Shown: positions 53,209-62,716, counted from the first letter of the stretch. The stretch is 64,000 nt of DNA from Roseibium sp. TrichSKD4 (GCF_000148725.1 NZ_GL476315.1:169947-233946), one strand, 5' to 3'. The notes: a model not told the origin generated them from the letters alone. A program made the numbers and translations.

Positions 53209-55644
53209 CTACATCCGCATCCGTTCCGCCTTCGGGTCGAAAGGTGGGTCTTTGAGAATTGTTGCCTTGCGGCGATGACCTAGAATTTCGATTTCAAACG
53301 CCCCGGAGCCAAGTTCATCTGCCAGCTCTGCCGGGATGTATCCTTGAGCCAGTGATAGTTGAACATGGTGGGCATATCCGCCGGAGGTGATCCAGCCGAC
53401 GACCTTGTTCGTGTGCCAAACCGGCTCATCCCCCATCACATCTGCGTCGTCAGCTTCCAATGAGAAGGCAACACGCATGCGTTTCGGGCCGTCTTTAAGT
53501 TCTTGTTCGGCGGCTGCCTTGCCGATAAAATTCGGCTTGTTGAGTTTCACAAACCGGCCAAGGTCAGCTTCAAATGGACCATAGATGGGTCGGAACTCGC
53601 GGAACCAGGTGCCGAAGTTTTTCTCAAGTCGCAGTGCCAGAAGGGCGCGCATTCCGAAATTGCGAATACCGAACTCGGTACCGGCCGCCATCAAAGCCTC
53701 ATAGACCTGACGTTCGAATTCCGGCGTCATCCAAATTTCGTAGCCCAAGTCTCCAGTGTAGGAAATCCGGTTGATCTTGCAGGGCGCATTGGCGACATCC
53801 ATTTGGCGGAAATCCATGAAGCGAAAAGCCTCATTGGAAACATCATCGCCGGTGACCTTGTCGAGAACCTTGCGTGCGTTCGGGCCTGCGATCGACAGTC
53901 CAACCCAGCCCAGATTGATGGCTCGAATTGTTACCGAGCCATCCTGCGGCATGTGCTTTTCAAACCAGCGCATATGATAGACTTCGGCTTGTGAGGAGCC
54001 CCACATGTAGAAATGCTCTTCCGAGACACGCGCGATGGTGAAGTCGCCGATCAGTTTTCCTTCCGGATTGAGCATTGGTGTGAGAATGATGCGCCCCACC
54101 TTTGGCATGGTGTTGGTCATCAATAGATCCAGAAATGCTTCCGCCCCCGGACCGGTGATTTCGTATTTGGCGAAGTTGGCGATCTCTGTAATGCCGACGC
54201 TTTCACGCACAGCCCGACATTCAACTCCCACATGTTCAAAGTCGTTGGAACGCCGGAACGAGACGATGTCTTCTGCTTTTTCACCTTCTGGGGCGAACCA
54301 GAGCGGCGTTTCAAGACCCCAACTTTCTCCCATGACTGCGCCTTTCGCCAACATGCGATCGTAAAGTGGGGTTGTCTGATGCGGCCTTCCTGCGGGCAGT
54401 TCTTCATTGGGGTAACGGATGCGGAACCGGCGGCTGTAATTCTCCCGAACCTTGGCGTTGGTATAAGAGAGGGTTGCCCAGTCTCCATAGCGTGCAACGT
54501 CCATGCCCCAGATGTCGTAACCCGGGTCGCCATTGATCATCCAGTTGGCGAGTGTCAATCCAACACCGCCGCCCTGACTAAACCCGGCCATGACGCCGCA
54601 GGCCACCCAGTAGTTCTGCAGGCCGCGCACTGGGCCAACAAGCGGGTTGCCATCTGAGGCAAAGGTGAAGGGTCCATTGATGATCTGCTTGATGCCAGCG
54701 TTCTGAAGCGCCGGGAAATGTTCAAAACCAACTTCAAGTTCCGGGGTGATGCGATCAATGTCAGGTTCCAGAAGTTCGTGGCCGAAGTCCCAAGGTGTTT
54801 CGCGTGGGCTCCATGGGCGGCAGTCCTGCTCGTAGGTGCCCAGCAACATGCCCTTGCCTTCCTGACGGGTGTAGATTTCGCCTCCAAAATCCATCACGCC
54901 AATCAGCTCTTTTCCCGTTGCTTCGTTATGGGCAACGACCTCCGGCATTTCGTCGGTCAGGAGATACATGTGCTCCATGGCGAGGATTGGCAGTTCCAGC
55001 CCCACCATGCGGCCACATTCTCGCGCCCATAGACCGCCTGCATTGACAACATGTTCGGCCTGAATGGTCCCCTTGGACGTAATGACCTGCCAGCTGCCGT
55101 CGGGATTTTGGACCATGTCCTCCACTTTGGTGTGGCGGTAGACTTCAGCTCCATTGATACGGGCAGCTTTCGCATAGGCATGGGTGGTTCCGGACGGGTC
55201 GAGGTGGCCTTCGATCGGGTCCCACAAGGCACCTAGGAAGAATTTTTCGTCCAGAATCGGAAACATGGTCTTGGCTTCTGAAACGGAGATGAGTTCCAGA
55301 TCCATGCCGAGATATCGTCCTCGGGCTTGCGCAAGCCGCAGAAAATCCATGCGTTCCGGGGTGTCGGCCAACATCACGCCGCCGGTCAGATGCAGGCCGC
55401 AGGATTGCCCGGAGATCTCCTCAAGTTCCTTGTAAAGCTCCACCGTATAGCTTTGCAGCTGAGAGACGTTCGGGTCGCCGTTCAGCGTATGAAAGCCGCC
55501 GGCGGCATGCCAGGACGATCCGGAGGTCAGCTCATCCCGCTCCACAAGAACCACGTCTTTCCACCCCAGTTTTGTGAGGTGGTAAAGGACGCTGCAGCCA
55601 ACAACTCCGCCTCCTATGACGACTACTTGTGTGTGCGTTTTCAT
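53209..55644 (-). CDS. FAD-dependent dehydrogenase fused to a GcvT domain (dimethylglycine/sarcosine dehydrogenase-like)
   Basis: 811 residues. The DAO domain (about 1-380) has VVVIGGGVVGCSVLYHLTKL and the covalent-flavin region SGSSWHAAGGFHTLNGDPNV. A FAO_M linker follows, then a GcvT aminomethyltransferase domain (about 425-710; YEITGPGAEAFLDLL, SYTGDLGYEIWMTPE) and its C-terminal barrel (about 715-811; VVGWITSGGYAHHVQLSLAQ). Such fusions demethylate N-methyl amines and pass the methyl group as formaldehyde to tetrahydrofolate. It lies 40 bases upstream of the DddP-like gene and about 50 bases after the MttB-like gene, so the three form a minus-strand operon. Confidence 0.9.
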   Translation of the reverse strand: MKTHTQVVVIGGGVVGCSVLYHLTKLGWKDVVLVERDELTSGSSWHAAGGFHTLNGDPNVSQLQSYTVELYKELEEISGQSCGLHLTGGVMLADTPERMDFLRLAQARGRYLGMDLELISVSEAKTMFPILDEKFFLGALWDPIEGHLDPSGTTHAYAKAARINGAEVYRHTKVEDMVQNPDGSWQVITSKGTIQAEHVVNAGGLWARECGRMVGLELPILAMEHMYLLTDEMPEVVAHNEATGKELIGVMDFGGEIYTRQEGKGMLLGTYEQDCRPWSPRETPWDFGHELLEPDIDRITPELEVGFEHFPALQNAGIKQIINGPFTFASDGNPLVGPVRGLQNYWVACGVMAGFSQGGGVGLTLANWMINGDPGYDIWGMDVARYGDWATLSYTNAKVRENYSRRFRIRYPNEELPAGRPHQTTPLYDRMLAKGAVMGESWGLETPLWFAPEGEKAEDIVSFRRSNDFEHVGVECRAVRESVGITEIANFAKYEITGPGAEAFLDLLMTNTMPKVGRIILTPMLNPEGKLIGDFTIARVSEEHFYMWGSSQAEVYHMRWFEKHMPQDGSVTIRAINLGWVGLSIAGPNARKVLDKVTGDDVSNEAFRFMDFRQMDVANAPCKINRISYTGDLGYEIWMTPEFERQVYEALMAAGTEFGIRNFGMRALLALRLEKNFGTWFREFRPIYGPFEADLGRFVKLNKPNFIGKAAAEQELKDGPKRMRVAFSLEADDADVMGDEPVWHTNKVVGWITSGGYAHHVQLSLAQGYIPAELADELGSGAFEIEILGHRRKATILKDPPFDPKAERMRM

Positions 55645-55695
55645 TCGTTCTGCCCAGTGTTCAAATTGGTCTTTCCGGAGCGCAGCTAGCGCTCA

Positions 55696-57267
55696 CTAAA
55701 AGTCGGTCGGCGCGCCGCCCTCTTCTTTACGTTTGGCAATAAAAGCAGTCAGTTCCTCGTCGATTGCCAGATCGAGGGAGGGCTGCTGATAGGCGTTGAG
55801 TGCGTCTTTGTAGAGCTGGTTTGCCTTGTCGTATGCGACTGGGCTTCCCGCTTCTTCCCATGTCTCGTAATTGCGCCAATCGGAGACGACAGGTGCGTAG
55901 AACGCATCCTTGTAGCGATCTTGCGTATGTTGGGTGGCGAAGAAATGACCACCCGGTCCAACGTCCTCAATTGCTTCCAGTGCCAAGGCTTCTGGCGAAA
56001 CATCAAGCGGGGTGAGGTATTCCGCGAGCATCTGCAACAGATCCACGTCGGTGATGAACTTTTCAAATCCGGCCGACAATCCGCCTTCCAGCCATCCAGC
56101 CGCGTGTTTGATCAGATGAGCGCCGCCACTGACTGCACCCCATTCCGACAAGGTGGTTTCAAGAGCTGCCTGATAATCGACCGTGTTGGCAGCGCAGACG
56201 CCGGAGGAGCGGAACGGGATCTTGTAGCGCCGGGCAAGCTGTCCGCTGACGAGTGCAGCCTTCATATATTCCGGTGTTCCAAAGGCCGGAGAGCCGGACT
56301 TCATGTCGACGTTGGAAGTGAAGCCGCCATACATGGTTGGCGCACCGGGATTGACCAGCTGCGCAAAGGCTATTCCCGCCAGTGCCTCGGCATTTTGCAG
56401 AACCAAGGCTCCTGTCACCGTAACCGGAGCCATGGCACCCGCCAAAGTGAATGGGGTGAGAACGCTGACCTGACCGGTCCGCGCCATCTCGATGATCCCT
56501 TGCAGCATCGGTGTGTCGAGGCGCAGCGGGGAAGATGTATTGATGACGCTGACGACACTTGGGGTCTTGCGGAATTCAGCCTCGCTCAACCCCATTGCGA
56601 TGCGTGTCAGCTCCAATCCGTCCTGATTTCGTTCCTGTCCGAGTGAATAGATGTGAAACACCTTTTCTGTCAGGCGGATCATGTCTGCGATGCAATCGAG
56701 GTGGCGGGTCGAGGCATGAAGATCGACTGGCTCCACCGGATAGCCCATCAGACAGTGAATGATGTTGAAATGCTGTGCCAGTTTCAGGAAGTTTCGATAG
56801 TCCTCCTGATTTCCGGGGCGTCGACCCTTGTCCCGGTCAACCGCGTTCGGCGCACTGGCAACACATGAGAAGGCGATGCGATCACCGCCAAGCTCTATGT
56901 TGTGTGCCGGGTTGCGGGCGTGGACGGTGAATTTTTCTGGTGCCTTGGCGATCAGGCTCTCCACAAGGCCGCGATCCATGCGCACGCGATCACCGTTTGC
57001 TTCGATATCCGCGCCTGCCGCCTTGAGCATTGCCTTGGCTTCTTCATGCAGGAAGTCGATGCCGATTTCTTCCAGAACGGTGAGGGAGGCCTGATGGATT
57101 GACTCCAACTCGTCTGCCGAGATTGCTTCTATAGGGCTATAGACATGCCGGGGTTGGCAGAACGGTTTTTGTGGGAACGGGTTTGGAGCAGACGCATTTG
57201 AAGAGCGTCTGCGTCTGCCTCGTCGTCCTTCTGATGAGGGTGCGTTCGCCGTTTCGGTGCCGACCAT
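55696..57267 (-). CDS. MttB-family trimethylamine/betaine methyltransferase homologue
   Basis: 523 residues from ATG 57267 (GGGAG 7 bases upstream; an in-frame ATG at 57318 is less likely). A basic low-complexity N-terminus (GRRGRRRRSSNAS) is followed by the MttB barrel: SLTVLEEIGIDFLHEEAKAM, FSCVASAPNAVDRDKG, SVINTSSPLRLDTPMLQG, TMYGGFTSNVDMKSGSPAFG and GHFFATQHTQDRYKDAFYAP. There is no in-frame amber codon, so no pyrrolysine. Non-pyrrolysine members demethylate glycine or proline betaine in anaerobes; those of alphaproteobacteria are uncharacterised. No corrinoid protein gene is adjacent. Confidence 0.88.
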   Translation of the reverse strand: MVGTETANAPSSEGRRGRRRRSSNASAPNPFPQKPFCQPRHVYSPIEAISADELESIHQASLTVLEEIGIDFLHEEAKAMLKAAGADIEANGDRVRMDRGLVESLIAKAPEKFTVHARNPAHNIELGGDRIAFSCVASAPNAVDRDKGRRPGNQEDYRNFLKLAQHFNIIHCLMGYPVEPVDLHASTRHLDCIADMIRLTEKVFHIYSLGQERNQDGLELTRIAMGLSEAEFRKTPSVVSVINTSSPLRLDTPMLQGIIEMARTGQVSVLTPFTLAGAMAPVTVTGALVLQNAEALAGIAFAQLVNPGAPTMYGGFTSNVDMKSGSPAFGTPEYMKAALVSGQLARRYKIPFRSSGVCAANTVDYQAALETTLSEWGAVSGGAHLIKHAAGWLEGGLSAGFEKFITDVDLLQMLAEYLTPLDVSPEALALEAIEDVGPGGHFFATQHTQDRYKDAFYAPVVSDWRNYETWEEAGSPVAYDKANQLYKDALNAYQQPSLDLAIDEELTAFIAKRKEEGGAPTDF

Positions 57268-57491
57268 TTTTTGCTCCCTCTGATCACAGTTGGCTCTTTC
57301 CGGATTAGAACGAAACATTCAAAAATGGCCATCGCTTAAAAGCGACATGTCCAAGGTATCTACGACGTGGTGTTTTGTTTCGAATATTAGCTTGCTGTTC
57401 TGTTCTTGCTGCTTGAGACGATTGCCGTGGTTGGTTTGATCGGGTAAACCGCTCTCACCCTCCGCTCACTTCATTCCCGAAAGGCCTTTTG

Positions 57492-58937
57492 ATGTCTTCT
57501 TCCGATATTTCGCCCGCACAATCTGCTGCTCAAATCGGCTTGATCGGCCTTGGTACCATGGGGCGAAATCTGATGCTGAATATTGCGGAAAAGGGCTTTC
57601 CCATTGCCGTGTTCAATCGGACGTCAGAGCGCACGGAAGCCTTTCATGAAGAAGCTGGCGAGCTGGCAAAGAACATTGTGCCTGCGCTTGATCTGAAGAG
57701 CTTTGTGGAGGCCATCAAACCGCCGCGGGCGATCATCTTAATGGTGCCGGCAGGAGAGGCGGTCGATGCGCAAATTGCAGCGTTAAAACCATTGCTGAGC
57801 CGTGATGATCTCATCATTGATGCCGGCAATGCCAATTATCACGACACAAACCGTCGCGCTGAAGAGGCCGAGGGCGGTGACGGGCCGCGGTTTATGGGGA
57901 TTGGCGTTTCCGGTGGTGAAGAGGGAGCGCGCAACGGACCGTCCATCATGGGTGGTGGAGCGCAAGATGCCTGGGATCAGGTCGGGCATATTCTGGAAGC
58001 CATTTCGGCCAAATATGAAGGTGAGGCCTGCGCTGCCTTTTTGGGAACTGCCGGGGCAGGTCATCTGGTCAAGACGGTACACAACGGCATTGAATATGCA
58101 GACATGCAGATGATTGCTGAAGTCTATGGTGTCATGCGCGATGGTCTGGGATCGAGCGCCGCAGAAATTGGTGATGTTTTTGCCAAGCTGAATGAAGGTA
58201 TTCTCCAGTCCTACTTGATTGAAATCTCAGCCAAGGTAGCGGGGACCAATGATTCGGAAACCGGTAAGCCTATGCTGGACATCATTCTGGATACAGCTGG
58301 ACAGAAGGGCACAGGCCGTTGGACGGCTATTGAAGCTTTGATGCTTGGTACGCCTGCCAGCACGATTGAAGCAGCTGTAGCAAGCCGGAACATGTCAGCG
58401 CGCCTTGATGAGCGGAAGCAGGGGCAGGAGGTGTTCGGCGCTGCTCCTCAAAAACTTGGTGGTCATCCAGTTACACCGGAGATGATTGAAGCCGCATTGG
58501 TGGCAGGCAAGATCATTTGTTACGCACAAGGCTTCGGTCTTATTCTGGAAGCCGCCAAGCAGTATGGTTGGTCGATGCCTCTGCCGGAGATTGCCCGTAT
58601 TTGGCGCAATGGCTGCATCATCCGCTCTGCAATGCTCAACGACATGGCAACGGCGCTCGGTGAAGATCCAAATCGAAACCTGATGTTTGCTCCGTTCTTT
58701 GCAGAGAAGTTGAAGGAAACACATCAAGCGCTGCGCGAACTTGTTTCGATTGCTGTCCTTAACGGGCTGCCTGTGCCTGCACTATCAGCGGCCCTTTCTT
58801 ACTTCGACGTCATGCGGACGGGGCGCTCTACAGCGAACATGTTGCAGGGGCTGCGGGATTTCTTCGGTGCGCACGGGTTCGAGCGCACCGACAAGGACGG
58901 TTCCGGATTCCATGGCCCTTGGGCGCTGGGCAACTGA
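57492..58937 (+). CDS. gnd: 6-phosphogluconate dehydrogenase, decarboxylating
   Basis: 481 residues from ATG 57492. NADP motif IGLIGLGTMGRNLMLNI with NRTSERTEAFHEEAG, then the substrate site GIGVSGGEEGARNGPSIMGG, the catalytic segment AGHLVKTVHNGIEYADMQMI and the C-terminal IIDTAGQKGTGRWTAIEALM-type region. It converts 6-phosphogluconate to ribulose-5-phosphate with NADPH. The gene is monocistronic, ending at a hairpin (58961-58987). Confidence 0.97.
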   Translation: MSSSDISPAQSAAQIGLIGLGTMGRNLMLNIAEKGFPIAVFNRTSERTEAFHEEAGELAKNIVPALDLKSFVEAIKPPRAIILMVPAGEAVDAQIAALKPLLSRDDLIIDAGNANYHDTNRRAEEAEGGDGPRFMGIGVSGGEEGARNGPSIMGGGAQDAWDQVGHILEAISAKYEGEACAAFLGTAGAGHLVKTVHNGIEYADMQMIAEVYGVMRDGLGSSAAEIGDVFAKLNEGILQSYLIEISAKVAGTNDSETGKPMLDIILDTAGQKGTGRWTAIEALMLGTPASTIEAAVASRNMSARLDERKQGQEVFGAAPQKLGGHPVTPEMIEAALVAGKIICYAQGFGLILEAAKQYGWSMPLPEIARIWRNGCIIRSAMLNDMATALGEDPNRNLMFAPFFAEKLKETHQALRELVSIAVLNGLPVPALSAALSYFDVMRTGRSTANMLQGLRDFFGAHGFERTDKDGSGFHGPWALGN

Positions 58938-58960
58938 TCTGAGCATGGACTTTAAAAGAA

Positions 58961-58987
58961 GAAATCCCGGTTTGAAGCCGGGATTTC
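58961..58987. terminator. Hairpin terminator between gnd and the thioredoxin gene
   Basis: GAAATCCCGG (58961-58970) and CCGGGATTTC (58978-58987) form a perfect 10-bp stem with a 7-base loop between converging genes. Only short T/A tracts flank it, so it is probably a bidirectional terminator of moderate strength. Confidence 0.7.
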
Positions 58988-59011
58988 CTTGCTTGGTTCA
59001 CTGGGAGGTGA

Positions 59012-59434
59012 TTAGCTGCCTGCAGCGACGCCTTCATCCATAAGGCCCTTGATCTGTTCCACGCTGGTTCCTGCCACAATGCGCCCGAGCTCTTCGTCAC
59101 CTTTGAGAACGAGAAGCGTAGACCGGCGCGGGATCTGGCGTGAGGTTGTTACCTCGTGTGTCTTGAAATCATCCCAATCAACCCGGACGAAGACCATCGC
59201 CTTATCATAGGCAGGATTGGCTTTGCGGAGATCATTGATGACGCGCGCCTGCCGTTGGCATGTTCCGCACCACGAAGCTGAGTAATCTACAAAAACAGTT
59301 TTCCCGGCATCGAGGTGACTTTTTATGAGGCCTGGTTTGTAGTCCAGCTCACTGCCAGCGTGAGCCGTGCCGAAACCAACAGCTGCACCAAAAACAAGGC
59401 CAGTGGCTGTGGAGATGAAGTGACGACGATTCAT
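59012..59434 (-). CDS. Exported thioredoxin-like protein
   Basis: 140 residues. A Tat-like signal (NRRHFISTATGLVFGAAVGF, cleaved near AHA) precedes a thioredoxin fold with the redox site SASWCGTCQRQA. DWDDFKTHEVTTSRQIPRRS supplies the cis-Pro region. It lies 24 bases downstream of the CcdA-type gene and would receive electrons from it in the periplasm, in the manner of the DsbD gamma domain split into a separate protein. Confidence 0.88.
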   Translation of the reverse strand: MNRRHFISTATGLVFGAAVGFGTAHAGSELDYKPGLIKSHLDAGKTVFVDYSASWCGTCQRQARVINDLRKANPAYDKAMVFVRVDWDDFKTHEVTTSRQIPRRSTLLVLKGDEELGRIVAGTSVEQIKGLMDEGVAAGS

Positions 59435-59458
59435 AGTAGACGTCCTTTTTCGGTAAGT

Positions 59459-60175
59459 TTAGAAGCGAACAGACAGGTCTTGAAACCAAATCGGCAGGAC
59501 GCCGATGGCCCATTCATCGATGATGTGGTGAACGTTGAAGAGCAGGAGCATGCCGACTGTGATGAACACCGCCCCCATGATCGGTTTTGACCGCTCGGCC
59601 AGACCGCGCAAGCTTTCCGCGCGCTGGCGGATTGTGTGGCCTGCGCCGTAGCCAATGCCGATAATCAAAGTGGAAACGCCGAGTGCGAAGGCGCACATGA
59701 TCATGGCGGCCCAAACAAGGTTTTGTCCTTGTGAGGCTAGCGCAATTGCTCCGCCCAAGGTTGGCCCAATGCAGGGGGACCAGACCGCGCCAAGCAATGC
59801 ACCTCCGAGAAACTGACCGAACAGACTGTTGGTATCGGTTTCTTGCATCCGTTGGCCAGCGGAGCCGGAAAAACCGGCAGCGGCCATTTCAAATCGGTGC
59901 GCAAATGCAGGAACCAGAAGAACCAACCCAAATGCGATCATCAGGCTGGCTCCGACCTTTGACATAATGTCTTCCGTCAAGCCGATCGCATATCCAACAG
60001 TGGCAATCAGCATGCCGATGGTCACGAATGATACACTCATGCCTGCAGCAAGAGCCAAAGGCGCGCGGCGGTCTGTGTTTAATGCAGATGCCAAAACGAT
60101 CGGCAAAACCGGCAAGACACACGGATTAATAAGCGTCAAAAGCCCAGCCAAATACGCCAGCGGCAATTCAATCAT
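59459..60175 (-). CDS. ccdA: CcdA/DsbD-type transmembrane electron carrier
   Basis: 238 residues with six membrane spans. The first-helix motif LAYLAGLLTLINPCVLPVLP holds the first redox cysteine and the fourth-helix GAVWSPCIGPTLGGAIALAS holds the second; both are needed to carry electrons from cytoplasmic thioredoxin across the membrane. It is paired with the exported thioredoxin gene downstream. A cytochrome c maturation role is possible, but no ccm genes are adjacent. Confidence 0.92.
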   Translation of the reverse strand: MIELPLAYLAGLLTLINPCVLPVLPIVLASALNTDRRAPLALAAGMSVSFVTIGMLIATVGYAIGLTEDIMSKVGASLMIAFGLVLLVPAFAHRFEMAAAGFSGSAGQRMQETDTNSLFGQFLGGALLGAVWSPCIGPTLGGAIALASQGQNLVWAAMIMCAFALGVSTLIIGIGYGAGHTIRQRAESLRGLAERSKPIMGAVFITVGMLLLFNVHHIIDEWAIGVLPIWFQDLSVRF

Positions 60176-60335
60176 TGCAAACCACCTTCTTATCGCATCT
60201 AGGCCGGTCTGTGTCCGGCGTTAGGAAAAGAGATAATGCTGGATGACACTGCTGTCCGCTAACAGAACTTCACAAGTCCGTGCGGGATCGTGAGGTGGGC
60301 TACTGGGCTGTGCTGGGGGCCTGCGCCGGACGTGA

Positions 60336-61152
60336 TTATTGCGCTAGGCCAAGAGCCTCCATGTTGGCGATGGATTTTGGCATGTCATCGTGATCGCGGA
60401 GTTCGATGATCAAACGCGGGTTGCTTTCCAGTTTGCCCAAAGCTCTGAACACGGCAGTCCATTGAATATTTCCTTTGCCCAAGGCCCAGTGGCGGTCGGC
60501 ATACCCGTCAGCATCTTGCAGATGGATGTGTTTCAGACGATTGCCGGCGCGATTGATAAAATAGTCTACGGGGGGGCGCCAGTGCTGCCGTGTGCATAGT
60601 GCGCGTGCCCAGTGTCGATGGAAACGGCTACTGCCTGTGAATGAAACTGTCGGCCAAGTGCAGACGGTCGTCCGGGTTTTTGTCTTCTATGTTTTCAATC
60701 ACGAGTGTGCAGCCGATGTCTTCGGCGCGCTTGACCGCATCCTTCATTGTGAGATGGCAAAGTTCTATCTTTTGATCCCGGGCCCGGTCGTAATTGTCGA
60801 GGTTGTTGAAATCCCAAGTGGAATAAGGACTGTGAACCACTATGTGTGTTCCGCCGATACCCTCACACACCGTTAAGCCCTGTAGAAGCCGCTTGCGTAC
60901 GATGTCTCGAACTTCCGGGTCCATTGTATCTACTGCGAACCCCCAAAATGGGCCGTGAATGCCGAGCCGGCCAACATGTCCGTCCAGAACCTTGTTCGCC
61001 TCGGCGATTGCTGATTGAAGGTCCCCGTTGAGAACTTCGGCGCTGACAAAGTTCTGTATTTCGAGATCCCTCTGCTTTTCCAGCATGAGTGCACGATGCT
61101 TGGCGAAGGAATTCAGGGTCAAGGCTGCGCCCAAAACGGGAAGATCGGTCAT
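60336..61152 (-). pseudogene. Sugar-phosphate isomerase/epimerase (TIM barrel) broken by two frameshifts
   Basis: The N-terminal frame (61152 to about 60640) encodes an AP-endonuclease-2-type TIM barrel (GRLGIHGPFWGFAVDTMDP, GTHIVVHSPYSTWDFNNLDN, CTLVIENIEDKNPDDR) and stops prematurely after IHRQ. One base shift restores SQAVAVSIDTGHAHYAHGST. A second shift, next to a run of six C residues near 60575, restores VDYFINRAGNRLKHIHLQDA and then the normal end through RLIIELRDHDDMPKS to a TAA at 60336. The pattern of single shifts, one beside a homopolymer, suggests sequence error, but a true pseudogene cannot be excluded. Confidence 0.8.
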
Positions 61153-61228
61153 GTCATGGTCCCCAGAGTGTTTCCATCCATGCAGATAGGCGGTGAGCCT
61201 TGACAGTTTTGCGACGGTTTCCCCGGAC

Positions 61229-61264
61229 TGGGGGACTTTCTGTCAATGGGGGACTTTCTGTCAA
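61229..61264. repeat. 18-bp tandem duplication at the end of the dehydrogenase gene
   Basis: TGGGGGACTTTCTGTCAA occurs at 61229-61246 and again, exactly, at 61247-61264. The second copy contains the stop codon of the minus-strand gene at 61261. It is a recent small duplication with no visible function. Confidence 0.85.
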
Positions 61265-62223
61265 TAACCCTTCATACGATCTACACTTTTGGGAATGGTG
61301 CCAGTCTCGAAATAGATCTTCAGATTCGAAGCGACGATTGTGCAGGCCGTACTGGTAATTGTCGGAGCCGAGATGTGGGGCAAGACCGTTACGTTCTCTT
61401 GATCCCAATAGGGATGGTCTTCTGGTAACGGCTCTTCATCAAATACATCAAGAACTGCGTGTTCGACCTGACCGGATTCGAGAGCCTCCAACAAAGCTGC
61501 ATCCTGCAGAATTGGGCCGCGGGCGAAGTTGATCAATTTCACGCTTTTTCGGCATTTTTGGAGTTCTTTGCTGCCGATTAGACCACGTGTTTCTGAAGTA
61601 AGTGGCATAAGAAGAACCAAAATATCTGCCATTTTTAGAACAATGTCGAAGCCATCTGGACCGGATTGGCAATCGAGATTATCGATGGATTTCGGGCTTC
61701 TGCTCCAGCCTATGACGTTGAACCCATTGTCCGCCAGCCTCTGTGCCGCAGCCTGGCCCAATTTTCCAAGGCCCAAAACGCCGATTGTCTGTTCTGATGG
61801 CAGTTTCAATTCCCGTTGTTGCCAATGCTTGCGTTTCTGTTGAGCGGCGTAGATCGGCATATCCCGGTGTAAATAAAGCGTCCAAGCCAGAACCGCTTCT
61901 GACATGGTGTCTGCCATTTGCGGGTCCATGAGGCGTACGATCTGTGGGCCATCGACCGGAAGGTCAGCTGCGAGACGTTCCACGCCCGCCCACAAGCTTT
62001 GCACCCATTCCAGGTTTTTGAGCTCCGCAACTTTTGTCGGATCTGGGTTGGCAACAATGGCCACGCGTGCAGTGTCTTTTTCTGCCGCCGTCAGCTCCTC
62101 GAAAGGTTTGACGATACCAATCCTGCTTAGAGCTTCCGGCAGAGCGGATTGCCAGGCCCGGCGTTCTCCGCCTTCGGCTTCCGATACAAATGGTATGACT
62201 GGCAAGGTGTCAGGGGCTGTCAT
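61261..62223 (-). CDS. D-isomer-specific 2-hydroxyacid dehydrogenase (GhrA-like)
   Basis: 320 residues. Nucleotide-binding motif VLGLGKLGQAAAQRLADNGF, catalytic Arg in KLINFARGPILQDAALLEAL, Glu in DVFDEEPLPEDHPYW, and His in NVTVLPHISAPT, the set for glyoxylate/hydroxypyruvate reductases of the GhrA group (short loop between Glu and His). It overlaps the VOC-protein gene start region by 4 bases (62220-62223), so the two are translationally coupled. The substrate is uncertain. Confidence 0.88.
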   Translation of the reverse strand: MTAPDTLPVIPFVSEAEGGERRAWQSALPEALSRIGIVKPFEELTAAEKDTARVAIVANPDPTKVAELKNLEWVQSLWAGVERLAADLPVDGPQIVRLMDPQMADTMSEAVLAWTLYLHRDMPIYAAQQKRKHWQQRELKLPSEQTIGVLGLGKLGQAAAQRLADNGFNVIGWSRSPKSIDNLDCQSGPDGFDIVLKMADILVLLMPLTSETRGLIGSKELQKCRKSVKLINFARGPILQDAALLEALESGQVEHAVLDVFDEEPLPEDHPYWDQENVTVLPHISAPTITSTACTIVASNLKIYFETGTIPKSVDRMKGY

Positions 62224-62633
62224 GTGGCAAAAATTCCGCTTTCATCTGCAAACCCTTTTATCTCTATCGGATTTCCTGACGGATCGCGAAAAAACATAGT
62301 GCTTTGTTCTCCCGGTTCTCCCTCAAACCGGATGGTCGGTTTGATCACGAATTCAATGTCATCAGCTTCCAATTTGGAGGCGAGGCTTTTCCATGTGCTC
62401 ATGTCCAGAATGACGCCGAGATGTGGCATGGGGACCATATGTTCACCGACCTTGCCGGTGTTGGCCGTCTCAAATGGCGTGCCTTTATGGAGCGAAATTT
62501 GGTGGCCGAAGAAATCGAAGTCGACCCAGGTGTCAGTGCTTCGTCCTTCTTTGCATCTCAGAATCTGACCGTAAAAGGTGCGCGCCTCGTCAAGATCAGT
62601 GACGTGATAGGCGAGGTGGAAAGCTGATTTCAT
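62220..62633 (-). CDS. VOC-family (glyoxalase/dioxygenase-fold) protein
   Basis: 137 residues, two beta-alpha-beta-beta-beta modules. Metal-ligand region AFHLAYHVTDLDEARTFYGQ, WVDFDFFGHQISLH, and the second module with MPHLGVILDMSTWKSLA and TMFFRDPSGNPIEIKGFAD. VOC proteins include lyases, dioxygenases and resistance proteins, and the substrate cannot be told. It is the first gene of an operon with the dehydrogenase (overlap of 4 bases) and divergent from a LysR gene, which may regulate both. Confidence 0.9.
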   Translation of the reverse strand: MKSAFHLAYHVTDLDEARTFYGQILRCKEGRSTDTWVDFDFFGHQISLHKGTPFETANTGKVGEHMVPMPHLGVILDMSTWKSLASKLEADDIEFVIKPTIRFEGEPGEQSTMFFRDPSGNPIEIKGFADESGIFAT

Positions 62634-62716
62634 GGAAACCTCCTGTGTTCGAGGTATTATAGCAAAGTGTCATCAAAGGTATTAGTGTCTTATTCTGTCT
62701 CTAGGCATAGGAAAAA

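Noticed and set aside
55696-57267. Possible pyrrolysine-containing MttB
   Set aside because: No in-frame TAG is read through; the frame is continuous, so it is the non-pyrrolysine type.
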